Positions 25,900 to 34,102 of a stretch of DNA of 64,000 nucleotides are shown here, in pieces. The notes under the pieces were generated by a model, which worked only from the letters and a program-made list of their open reading frames with translations, made no database searches and was not told where the DNA came from. Positions within the stretch are counted from its first letter, which is position 1; each line of letters begins with the position of its first letter. Origin of the DNA: Pseudomonadota bacterium (GTDB lineage: Bacteria; Pseudomonadota; Gammaproteobacteria; Ga0077536); contig JADJYF010000026.1 of NCBI GenBank assembly GCA_016719885.1, positions 248,001-312,000 of the forward strand, in the 5' to 3' direction. The position numbers were made by a program, and so were the translations under genes.

Positions 25900-26862
25900 A
25901 TGCAAGAACCCGATTTCCAGTATCTCGACAGCAATGGCATCACCTTGCGCACCGTGGTGGCGGGCGAAGGCCCGCTGGTCATCCTGCTGCATGGCTGGCC
26001 GCAGTGCTGGTACCTGTGGCGTCACCAGATAGCGCCGCTGGCCGCGGCCGGCTACCGCGTGGCGGTGCCCGATCAGCGCGGCTACGGCGGCAGCAGCAAG
26101 CCGCTCGACGTGCGCGCCTACAACATCCGCGAACTGGCGGCCGACGTCGCCGGCATCGCACGCGCGCTCGGCCATGAACAATTCAATCTCATCGGCCACG
26201 ACTGGGGCTGCATGGTGGCGTGGAACACCGCGCTGCTGCATGCCGACACCTGTCGCTCGGTGATGGGCCTGTCGGTGCCGTTCTGGCGACCGACTGCCGC
26301 GACGCTCAACCCGCCGGGCCTGGACGATCGCTTCTGGTACATCCGCTACTTCCAGCAGCAGGGCGTGGCCGAGGCCGAGCTCGAAAAGGATCTGCCCGCC
26401 AGCCTCATGAAGCTCTACTACGGCCTGGCCGCCGACTCGCCCTTCGGCGCGTGGATGAAGCAGCTCGAATTCCCACGCGGCGCCGGCCTGCTCGACACCC
26501 TGCCCACGCCCACGCGGCTGCCGGCGTGGTTGAGCGACGAAGATTTCGCCTACTACCTCGCGCAATACCGGCGCAGCGGCTTTCGCGGTCCCAACAACTG
26601 GTACCGCAACATGCTCTACAACAACGCCATCACGCCGGAACTCGACAAGGCGCGCTTCAAGCAGCCGGCGGCGTTCGTCGCCGGCTCCGAGGACGACGTG
26701 CTGCTCTACGATCCGAACTGGCGCGAATCGTTTCCGAAAGATTTCGACGATCTGCGCTTCCTTGACATCATCGAAGGTGCGGGGCACTGGCTGCAGGTCG
26801 AGAAACCCGCCGAGACCACCGCGCAGATGCTGCGTTTCCTGCGCGAGGTCGAGCCGCGCTGA
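25900..26862 (+). CDS. Alpha/beta hydrolase, epoxide hydrolase/dehalogenase-like
   Basis: 320 residues. The oxyanion motif is LLHGWPQCWYLWRHQ, the nucleophile is an aspartate in LIGHDWGCMVAW (about 105), and the catalytic histidine is near the end in IEGAGHWLQVEKP. An aspartate nucleophile together with HGWP points to epoxide hydrolases and haloalkane/haloacetate dehalogenases rather than serine esterases. Two tyrosines in the cap region (YYGLAAD, YYLAQYRRSG) fit epoxide-hydrolase cap tyrosines. A family-2 REP starts twelve bases after the stop. Confidence 0.85.
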   Translation: MQEPDFQYLDSNGITLRTVVAGEGPLVILLHGWPQCWYLWRHQIAPLAAAGYRVAVPDQRGYGGSSKPLDVRAYNIRELAADVAGIARALGHEQFNLIGHDWGCMVAWNTALLHADTCRSVMGLSVPFWRPTAATLNPPGLDDRFWYIRYFQQQGVAEAELEKDLPASLMKLYYGLAADSPFGAWMKQLEFPRGAGLLDTLPTPTRLPAWLSDEDFAYYLAQYRRSGFRGPNNWYRNMLYNNAITPELDKARFKQPAAFVAGSEDDVLLYDPNWRESFPKDFDDLRFLDIIEGAGHWLQVEKPAETTAQMLRFLREVEPR

Positions 26863-26873
26863 GGATCGTTTGA

Positions 26874-26897
26874 ATGTGCGATTGAAATCGCACCTAC
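26874..26897 (-). repeat. REP, family 2, diverged copy
   Basis: Inverted hairpin reading GTGCGATTGAAATCGCAC followed by CTAC, a variant of the family-2 core seen intact at 29408 and 35472. It forms the left border of the abnormal A/T-depleted block and starts 12 bases after a gene stop. Confidence 0.8.
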
Positions 26898-28101
26898 AGG
26901 AAGCGGGGCGGGAAGGGGGGGCGGTCGCGCCCCGCCGCGCGCCGCGCCGCGGGGTTGTTGTCCGGGCCCGCCCGCCCCCCCGCCGCCTGTAGCGTCGCCG
27001 CCGCGCCCCCCGTCGTTCTGCCCCGGAGCGGTCGCGCCGCCGCGCCCCGCCCCCGCCGCGCCGTTGGGGGAGTGCCCCCCCCGCCGGTGCCTGCCCGCCC
27101 CGGCGTTGGGTCGTTCGGGCGGGTTGGTTGGGTGGGCTGGTTGTTGTGTCTTGGGGGGGGCGGTGCTCGCCCCCCGGCCCCGGCCTCTTCCCCCGCGCCG
27201 GCTTTCTTGCGCGTGCTGGTCGCGCGTGCGCCCTGCGCGCCGCCGCCCGTGTGTCTCCCGGCGGCGGTGTTGTGGGGGCCCCCCGCCGCCGGCCCCGCCG
27301 GCGGGCGGCGCGTGGCGGGGCCCGGCGCCGCCGGCGCCGTTCCGCGCCGCCCTGCCCTGTGGGTCGGTCGGCTCGCCGCGCCCGGCGCCGCGCGGGCCGC
27401 GCCGGCCCCCCCCAAAACGGCCCAACAAACAAAAACGGCCCGGCCACCACACCAAGCGCCCCGCGCGCACCACCAACAAAAAACCACCACAGCAAAAAAA
27501 ACCGCCAAACACAACAAAACCAACCCCCCCACACAAAAACAAAAACGGCACCAAACCGGCAGGCCGACAAGCCCCCGACGGCCAACCAAGGAAACGCCCC
27601 GGGCCCAGCCCGGCGCACAGCCGCGGCACCCGGCCAAAAAACCCGCCCGCCCACCGCCCGCGCCGCCCGCGGGCCGAGCCGCCCGCACGCAGGCCCCCCG
27701 GGCGCCCGCCACCAAAGCCCACAAACACGCGGCGCGGCCCCGAAAACGGCGGGAAACAGCAAACCACAGCACAGCAACAAACAAAGCGGAAGCCGCCCGC
27801 CCGCGCCCCCGGCCGCGGGGCCGGGGGGCGGCGCGACCCCGGGCGCCCGCCGCGGGGCGCCCCGCACAGGGCGCACCCACGCCGCGGGGCCGGGCGGGGG
27901 CAAACCACAAAAAAAACGGGAACACCCACCGCCAACACGGCAAAGCAAAAAACAAAACAAAAACAACGGCGAACACCAAAACAAAAAAAAACAAAAAAAA
28001 AACAAAACCAAACACCGGGCCGCCGCCCCCGGCCCGACCCACAACGCGGGCGGGCCGGGCCGGACGGCGCCCACGGGGGGGGCCCCGTGCCGCGGCACCT
28101 G
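26898..28101. other. Compositionally abnormal block, probable assembly artefact
   Basis: From 26915 to 27413 only three A residues occur, with none at all from 27072 to 27413. From 27374 to 28087 there is not a single T (714 bases). The switch is abrupt, inside a C/A run at 27413/27414. All three stop codons need both A and T on either strand, so the block stays open in all six frames, which explains the long frames there with no domain. Read inward from either flank, both halves lack A. That symmetry suggests two low-quality extensions meeting in a gap between two REP hairpins. No gene is annotated here. Confidence 0.7.
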
Positions 28102-28126
28102 CAGGTGCGAATTCATCCGCACATTC
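28102..28126 (+). repeat. REP, family 2, right border of the abnormal block
   Basis: Family-2 REP with one change (GTGCGAATTCATCCGCAC). It is inverted relative to the copy at 26874, so the two would have formed a REPIN before the block between them. It abuts the TGA stop (28125-28127) of the small membrane protein gene. Confidence 0.8.
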
Positions 28127-28421
28127 ACGCGTGGCTCGCCGCGCCTCGCTTCAAGAGGTAGAACAACGGCCCAAAGGACCCGGCCAGTACCGTCACCACC
28201 ACGTAGGGCCAGGCATTGAGGCCGCGACTACGCGCATCGTTGATCATCCAGATTATCGCCAGCAGGCACACGACGACGAGATCGCACAGCACCTGCACGG
28301 TGCCCCAGTTGTCGAAGCTCGAGGTGAAGATACCGATGTAGCCCACTTCCCACATTGCGTAGGCGGACAGCAGGCTGAAAGGCAAGAGTATGCAAAAGAC
28401 GAGAACAGGTTTGATGGTCAT
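28125..28421 (-). CDS. DUF2834-like small membrane protein
   Basis: 98 residues from the ATG at 28421 (MTIKPVLVFC), preceded by GGGAG. Three hydrophobic segments: VLVFCILLPFSLLSAYAMW, VLCDLVVVCLLAIIWMIN and YVVVTVLAGSFGPLFYLL. The NDARSRGLNAWPY loop between the last two matches DUF2834 proteins, whose function is unknown. It is transcribed away from the XRE regulator, with an inverted repeat between the genes, so the regulator probably controls it. Confidence 0.72.
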   Translation of the reverse strand: MTIKPVLVFCILLPFSLLSAYAMWEVGYIGIFTSSFDNWGTVQVLCDLVVVCLLAIIWMINDARSRGLNAWPYVVVTVLAGSFGPLFYLLKRGAASHA

Positions 28422-28498
28422 GTCGGTACTCCCGGTTGAATTGGATACACGCATCAAAGGTGCGTGGGGCTACCATCAGGCACCGTGGTGAGGTCCTG

Positions 28499-28519
28499 CA
28501 ATTACGCTGCACGTAATTG
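28499..28519. promoter_or_regulatory. Inverted repeat in a divergent promoter region
   Basis: Two perfect 8-base arms, CAATTACG (28499-28506) and CGTAATTG (28512-28519), are separated by five bases. They lie between the divergent DUF2834-like gene (start 28421) and the XRE regulator (start 28577). The place and symmetry fit an operator for the regulator, with autoregulation likely. No promoter boxes can be assigned with certainty. Confidence 0.6.
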
Positions 28520-28576
28520 TGGCGGGCACGCCAGCGTCTATGCTGTGCGTCGTGGAATGAGCAGCGAGACCGGCCC

Positions 28577-29410
28577 ATGTCGCAGATCACCATGACCTTG
28601 CCCGAACTCCGTTTTGGCGCGCTGCTGCGCCAATGGCGCACCAGCCGCAAGCTCAGCCAGCTCGAACTCGCGCTCGAGAGCGCGGTGTCCCAGCGCCACC
28701 TGAGTTTTCTCGAATCGGGCCGCGCGCGCCCCAGTCAACAGATGGTGCTGCAGCTGGCGGAAGTCCTGGAAGTGCCCTTGCGCGAGCGCAACAGCCTGCT
28801 CACGGCGGCCGGCTTCGCGCCCTTCTATCGCGAGCGCGGCCTGTCGGAACGCGACATGGCGCCGGTGCAGGATGCGCTGACGCGCATGCTCGCCCATCAC
28901 GATCCCTATCCGGCGGTGGTGGTCGACAGGGATTACGACGTGTTGCTGGAGAATCGCGGCTTCACCGCCATGCTCGGCCTGTTCGGCGAGCCGGCCGCGG
29001 TGTGGGCGGCCTGCTGCCCCGACGGCCGCCCCAACCTCTTGCGCCTGGTGTTTCACAACGCGGGCGCACGGCCCTTCATCCGTAATTTCGACGAAGTCGG
29101 GCCGTTCATGTTGCAACGCCTGTACCGCGAACTCGCCGCCGCCAAGAACGACAAGGCGCTGGCCTTCATCGAGGAACTGCGCAAGGACCCGAGCATCCCC
29201 GCGCAGTGGATGACGGCCAACGCCTCGCTCGGCGCGGCGCCGCCGCTGGTACCGCTGGTGATGGGACACGACACGCTGGAACTGCGCCTGATCTCGATGA
29301 TCTCGACCTTCGGCACGCCCTACGACATCACCACCGACGAGATCCGCGTCGAGACCTTTTTTCCCGAGGACGCCGCGACCGAGGCGCTGTTCAAACAGCT
29401 GGCCTCGTAG
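28577..29410 (+). CDS. XRE-family regulator with MmyB-like ligand-binding domain
   Basis: 277-residue transcription factor. The N-terminal helix-turn-helix spans about residues 10-70 (LRQWRTSRKLSQLELALES, then QRHLSFLESGRARPS). The rest is the MmyB-like (MLTR) ligand-binding domain with VVVDRDYDVLLENRGF, NLLRLVFHN and FGTPYDITTDEIRVETFFPED. Such proteins usually repress or activate a divergently encoded gene through a palindromic site; one lies at 28499-28519. The TAG stop (29408-29410) is part of a family-2 REP. Confidence 0.9.
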   Translation: MSQITMTLPELRFGALLRQWRTSRKLSQLELALESAVSQRHLSFLESGRARPSQQMVLQLAEVLEVPLRERNSLLTAAGFAPFYRERGLSERDMAPVQDALTRMLAHHDPYPAVVVDRDYDVLLENRGFTAMLGLFGEPAAVWAACCPDGRPNLLRLVFHNAGARPFIRNFDEVGPFMLQRLYRELAAAKNDKALAFIEELRKDPSIPAQWMTANASLGAAPPLVPLVMGHDTLELRLISMISTFGTPYDITTDEIRVETFFPEDAATEALFKQLAS

Positions 29411-29597
29411 GTGCGAATTCATTCGCACGCTTCGCGTGTCAGGCTTAAGCCTGACCCACAGTAAAGAGTGCGAATGAATTCTGCGCCTTGCGATGTCAGC
29501 TGAAGTCGCCCCACAAAGAAGTGAGCGAAGCTCGTCAGACTTCAGCGACATTCGCTGGCACACATCTGCTCGAATGTGCGAATGAATTCGCACCTAC
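29408..29597. repeat. Mixed REP cluster, families 1 and 2
   Basis: Between two convergent genes lie a perfect family-2 REP (29408-29428, TAG then GTGCGAATTCATTCGCAC), a family-1 variant with a compensated stem (29438-29459, GTCAGGCTTAAGCCTGAC), a partial inverted family-2 arm (29467-29481), two decayed family-1 arms (29493-29516 and 29533-29552) and a perfect inverted family-2 REP (29572-29597). The outer family-2 copies provide the stop codon TAG to both flanking genes. Confidence 0.85.
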
Positions 29598-30463
29598 TGT
29601 TTACGCAGCGCCTCGATGATGCTGGAGGTATCCCAGCGTCGCCCGCCGAGCTTCTGCACTTCGGCGTAATAGCCATCCACCAGCGCCGTGACCGGCACGC
29701 GCGCGCCATTGCGAGCGGCCTCGTCGAGCACGATGCCGAGATCCTTGCGCATCCAGTCCACCGCGAAACCGAAGTCGTATTCGCCGCGACACATGGTGGC
29801 GGCGCGGTTGTCCATCTGCCACGACTGCGCCGCGCCCTTGGCGATGACTTCGATGACGACATTCATGTCGAGCCCCGCGCACTGGCCGAAATTGAGCCCT
29901 TCGGCGAGCCCCTGCAGCACGCCGGCGATGCAGATCTGGTTGACCATCTTGGTCATTTGACCGGCGCCAACGCGGCCGACCAGCGCCGAGGCCCGGGCAT
30001 AGGCCGACATCACCGCGCGCGCCCGTTCGAAATCATGCTCGTTGCCGCCACACATGATGGTCAGCACGCCGTTGACGGCGCCGGCCTGGCCGCCCGACAC
30101 CGGCGCGTCGATGAAGGCCGCGCCGCGTGCGTGGCACAGCCCCGCCAGTTCGCGCGCCACCTCCGCCGAGGTGGTCGTGTGGTCGACCAGCACGCTGCCG
30201 GCAGGCAGGGTCTCGAGCACACCGCCCGCGCCACGCACCACGCTGCGCAGATCGTCGTCGTTGCCGACGCAGGTGAATACGAACTCGGCGTCGCGCGCCG
30301 CCAGTGCCGGGCTGGCCGCGAGCTTGCCTTCGTACTCGCTCTGCCAGCGCGCGGCGGTAGCGGCCGTGCGATTGAACACCGTCACCGCGTGGCCAGCGTT
30401 GCTGAGGTGACCGGCCATGGGATAACCCATGTTGCCGAGTCCGATGAAGGCGACATTGGCCAT
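29594..30463 (-). CDS. 3-hydroxyisobutyrate dehydrogenase-family oxidoreductase
   Basis: 289 residues. The N-terminal Rossmann start is VAFIGLGNMGYPMAGHLSNAG; the substrate signature is FIDAPVSGGQAGAVNG (about 118-133); the catalytic lysine lies in GAGQMTKMVNQ (about 170). This is the beta-hydroxyacid dehydrogenase fold, NAD(P)-dependent. Members use 3-hydroxyisobutyrate, tartronate semialdehyde or 6-phosphogluconate-type acids; the exact substrate is not resolved. Only four bases separate it from the upstream rimO stop. Its TAG stop (29594-29596) falls inside the REP cluster. Confidence 0.87.
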   Translation of the reverse strand: MANVAFIGLGNMGYPMAGHLSNAGHAVTVFNRTAATAARWQSEYEGKLAASPALAARDAEFVFTCVGNDDDLRSVVRGAGGVLETLPAGSVLVDHTTTSAEVARELAGLCHARGAAFIDAPVSGGQAGAVNGVLTIMCGGNEHDFERARAVMSAYARASALVGRVGAGQMTKMVNQICIAGVLQGLAEGLNFGQCAGLDMNVVIEVIAKGAAQSWQMDNRAATMCRGEYDFGFAVDWMRKDLGIVLDEAARNGARVPVTALVDGYYAEVQKLGGRRWDTSSIIEALRKQ

Positions 30464-30467
30464 GGCG

Positions 30468-31790
30468 TCAGTCCACAAGTTCGGCGTCGAGATCGTAGTC
30501 GTCAGAGTCGATGATGCGCACGCGCACCTGCTGGCCCGGCTCGAGATGGGCGGCGCCGTCGATGCGCACCAGGCCATCGATTTCCGGCGCGTCGGCGCTG
30601 CTGCGCGCCAGCGCCAGCTCGCCTTCGATGTCATCGACCAGCACGGTCATTTCGCGACCAATCTTGCGCGCGAGACGCGCGGCGCTGATCTCGGCCTGGG
30701 TTTCCATGAAGCGCTCCCAGCGTTCGAGTTTCAACTCTTCCGGCACCGCGCCCGCCAGCGCGTTGGCCGCCGCGCCCGCCACCGCCGAATACTGGAAGCA
30801 GCCCACGCGATCGAGCTCGGCTTCGCGCAGGAAGTCGAGCAGCGCTTCGAAGTCCTCGTCGGTCTCGCCGGGAAAGCCGACGATGAAAGTGCTGCGCAGG
30901 GTGATGTCGGGCTGCGCGCGCCGCCAGGCCTGCACGCGTTCCAATGTCTTCTCGGCGGCCGCCGGCCGGCGCATGAGTTTCAGAATGCGTGGACTGGCGT
31001 GCTGAAAAGGTACGTCGAGATAAGGCAGCAGGCCGCTCTCGCTCATCAGCGGCAGCACTTCGTCGACGTGCGGATAGGGATAGACGTAGTGCAGGCGCAC
31101 CCACACGCCGAGTTCCTTGAGCGCCGCGCACAGCGCCTGGAAGCTGGTCTTCAATGGCTTGCCCTGCCAGAAACCGGTGCGATAGCGCAGGTCCGAGCCG
31201 TAGGCGCTGGTGTCCTGCGAGATCACCAAGAGTTCCTTGACCCCCGCCGCCACCAGGCGCTCGGCTTCGTCCATCACCTCGCCTATCGGCCGGCTGACCA
31301 GCGCGCCGCGCATGCTGGGGATGATGCAGAAACTGCACTTGTGGTTGCAGCCTTCGGAGATCTTCAAGTAGGCATAGTGACGCGGGGTAAGCTTGATGCC
31401 CTGCGGCGGCACCAGGTCGGTGAAGGGATCATGCTCCCGCGTCATCGGCGCGTGGGCGTGCACGGCCGACAGCACCGCCTCGTATTGCTGCGGACCGCTG
31501 ACGCTCAGCACTGCCGGATGCAGGTTGCGGATGTTGTGCTCGTCGACGCCCATGCAGCCGGTGACGATGACCTTGCCGTTCTCGGCCAGCGCTTCGCCGA
31601 TGGCGTCGAGGGATTCCTGCTTGGCGCTGTCGATGAAGCCACAGGTGTTGACCACCACCAGCGCGGCGTCGTCATAGGTCGGCGAGATGGCATAGCCCTC
31701 GACGCGCAACTGCGTGAGGATGCGCTCGGAATCGACCAGGGCCTTGGGACAGCCGAGGCTGACGAAACCGATCTTGGGAGGTGCTTTCAT
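30468..31790 (-). CDS. rimO: Ribosomal protein uS12 methylthiotransferase RimO
   Basis: 440-residue radical-SAM enzyme that adds a methylthio group to an aspartate of ribosomal protein uS12. The N-terminal domain has the three cysteines of the auxiliary cluster (SLGCPKALVDSE, VVNTCGFID, VTGCMGV). The radical-SAM cluster motif is CNHKCSFC (about 150-157). A TRAM domain ends the protein. The start MKAPPKIGFVSLG is the usual RimO N-terminus. Complete. Confidence 0.95.
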   Translation of the reverse strand: MKAPPKIGFVSLGCPKALVDSERILTQLRVEGYAISPTYDDAALVVVNTCGFIDSAKQESLDAIGEALAENGKVIVTGCMGVDEHNIRNLHPAVLSVSGPQQYEAVLSAVHAHAPMTREHDPFTDLVPPQGIKLTPRHYAYLKISEGCNHKCSFCIIPSMRGALVSRPIGEVMDEAERLVAAGVKELLVISQDTSAYGSDLRYRTGFWQGKPLKTSFQALCAALKELGVWVRLHYVYPYPHVDEVLPLMSESGLLPYLDVPFQHASPRILKLMRRPAAAEKTLERVQAWRRAQPDITLRSTFIVGFPGETDEDFEALLDFLREAELDRVGCFQYSAVAGAAANALAGAVPEELKLERWERFMETQAEISAARLARKIGREMTVLVDDIEGELALARSSADAPEIDGLVRIDGAAHLEPGQQVRVRIIDSDDYDLDAELVD

Positions 31791-31876
31791 GATGGGCGAG
31801 ACGCTGCGCGGAACCGGGAAGCCGGCAGTTTAACAGGCCGTCGCGCAGGGCGGCGCGGGCGCGCCGCGCGCGCCCC

Positions 31877-33530
31877 TCAATAGCCGAGAGCGCAACCGTC
31901 GAAGCGTGGTTCGCTGGCCGCTTGCCAGCCCGTCGAAGTGCGCCGTATGCACTGGTAGCCGCCCATGAAGTGCGTGACCGGATGGGTGGCGGGCTTGAGC
32001 TCATGACCGCGCGCTTCCAGCGCCGCCAACAGCGCCGGCGCGAAACCGTCCTCGACAAACACCACGCCGCCGTCGGACTCGCGGGCCTGGCTCGGGCTGT
32101 TGAGCCCGTCGTGACGCATGCGCGGCGCGGCGCCGGCGGCCTGGATGTCCATGCCGAAATCGAGGTGATTGACCAGCACCTGCACCTGGCCCTGCGGCTG
32201 CACGTCGCCGCCCATCACGCCGAACGCCATGTAGGGCTCGCCGCCCTGCATTACGAACGCCGGGATGATGGTGTGGAAAGGACGCTTGCCCGGCGCGTAG
32301 CTGTTCGGCCTGTCCGCTTCGAGCGTGAAACCCGCGCCGCGACACTGCAGCGCGAAGCCGAGCTCCGGCGGCGTGAGCCCGCAGCCGAAGCCCTGGAAGA
32401 TGCTCTGGATCAGCGACACCATCATGCCGCGTTCGTCGGCCACGGTGAGATAGGTGGTGTCGCCCACCGCGATGGCGCCGGCGCCCGGCCGCGGCGCCTG
32501 GTTGGCGCGCACGCCCAGGCTCGCGATGCGCTGCGCGGCGTAGGCCTTGTCGGCGAGCGCGGCTATCGGCACGGCGCTGAAGGCCGGGTCAGCGTAGAAA
32601 CGCGCGCGGTCTTCGAAGGCGAGCTTCTTGGCTTCGATGAAGGCGTGCCAGTAATCGTGGCTGTGCGGCGCGCAGTCGGCGAGCGGCAAGCTCTCCAGCA
32701 TGTTCAGGATCTGCAACACCGCGAGGCCCTGGCCATTGGGCGGCAGTTCGTAAATGTCGTAGCCGCGATACGAGGTGGTGATGGGTGTCACCCACTCTGC
32801 GCTGGCAGCGGCAAGGTCGGCGGCATCGACCGGTGAACCGCAGGCGGCGAGATAGTCGGCCAGCCGTGCGCCGAGTTCGCCGCTATAAAAATCATCGAAA
32901 CCGCGCGCGGCAAGGCTGGCATAGGTCGAGGCCAGCGCCGGGTTGCGAAAGCGCGTGCCGGCCGTCGGCGCGGCGCCCGCCGGCAGGAAGGTGCGGATGA
33001 AGCCTGCCGCCAGCGCGCCGATGTCGGCGGCCTGCACCGCCGCCGCCGCATGCGTCCACCACGCCGCGGTGGCCGGGCCAATCTCCACGCCGCGCCGTGC
33101 ATGGTCGATGACGGGGGCGTAGATGGTGCCGAGATCGAGACGTCCGAAACGTTCATGCAGCGCCTGCCAGCCGCGCACCGCGCCGGGCACGGTCATGGAA
33201 TGGACGCCGTGGATCGGGATGGTGGTGGCGTCGCCCAGTCGCGCGCGCAGCTCTGCAAGGCTCAAGCCGCCGCGCGGCGCGACCGCTGGCGTTCAATCCA
33301 TGCAGACGGCGTTCGCCGGGCTCCCACACCAGGGCGAACAGGTCGCCGCCCGGCCCGCACATGTGCGGCTCGATGAGACTCAACATCGCATTCGCGCCGA
33401 GTGCGGCGTCAACCGCGCTGCCGCCGGCGCGCAACAAATCGACGGCGACCTGCGTCGCCAGGCGCTGACTGGTGGCGGCCGCGCCGTGACGCGCGACGAT
33501 GGGCGCGTCGGCGCTCAGCCCGGCTTCCAT
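31877..33530 (-). pseudogene. ggt: Gamma-glutamyltransferase, interrupted by one frameshift
   Basis: Two overlapping frames give one full GGT. The start is at 33530 (MEAGLSADAPIVARHGAAAT, then GGSAVDAALGANAML and GPGGDLFALVW). The frame shifts near 33270-33290 in a GCCGCGCGGCGG run and resumes with LAELRARLGD. The autoprocessing/catalytic threonine lies in GDTTYLTVADERG, and the C-terminal substrate site in MGGDVQPQGQVQVLVNHLDF. GGTs are periplasmic Ntn hydrolases cleaving gamma-glutamyl bonds; no signal peptide is visible, so this one may be cytoplasmic. A one-base correction would give about 551 residues, the family length. An assembly indel is a real alternative. Confidence 0.8.
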
Positions 33531-34009
33531 TCGAGACCGATGGAACGGCCGACGAAGGGCGGCCGCGGCACGCGCCCATGCACGGCCGCGATCTCGGCCA
33601 GGCGTTGCAGCGACGGCTCCGGCATCACCGACGCGCGGCGCGTGGCGAAACTGATATGCAGGAACACGAACTCGGCCTGGGCGGACAGGTAGCGCTGCTC
33701 GCGGTGATAGAGCTCCTGGTAGATGTGGATGCGGCGTCGGTCGTAGCCGAGCAGCAGGGTGGTCATTTCCAGCGGGTCGCCGGCCATCAGTTCACGCCGG
33801 AAATCGATGCTGGAGCTCACCATGAACATCGAACCGACGCCCTGGTGGGTGTAATCCCAGCCGAGGCCGAAGTCGTCGAACATCGGACAGCTGCCGTCGT
33901 CGTAGGCCGACACGTAATGCGCAACGTTCATGTGGCCATTGGCGTCCAGCCACGCGGGCTTGACCAGGGAATAACCGATGTAGGGCGTGGGGATGTTCGC
34001 TTGTGACAT
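33515..34009 (-). CDS. Hotdog-fold acyl-CoA thioesterase
   Basis: 164 residues of the 4-hydroxybenzoyl-CoA thioesterase/YbgC-like hotdog family. The motif DANGHMNVAHYVSAYDDG (about 22-39) holds the active-site Asp/His region. The second strand reads VSSSIDFRRELMAGDPLEM and the last conserved strand FVFLHISFATRR. The gene overlaps the start of the gamma-glutamyltransferase by 16 bases. Substrate unknown; carnitine-related thioesterases share the DxxGHMNVxxY pattern. Confidence 0.82.
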   Translation of the reverse strand: MSQANIPTPYIGYSLVKPAWLDANGHMNVAHYVSAYDDGSCPMFDDFGLGWDYTHQGVGSMFMVSSSIDFRRELMAGDPLEMTTLLLGYDRRRIHIYQELYHREQRYLSAQAEFVFLHISFATRRASVMPEPSLQRLAEIAAVHGRVPRPPFVGRSIGLEWKPG

Positions 34010-34102
34010 GACGGGCTGGGATCAGGATGGCATTGGGAGCACCGCGGGTGCCGGGGCCGCATTGAAGCAGCCGCCTCCCGCGATTGCAATCACGGCGCGC
34101 GC

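Noticed and set aside
25882..28439. Open frames of 340-750 residues on both strands across the A/T-depleted block
   Set aside because: They exist only because sequence without A or without T cannot form stop codons. They show no domain and extreme Pro/Arg/Gly/Ala content.
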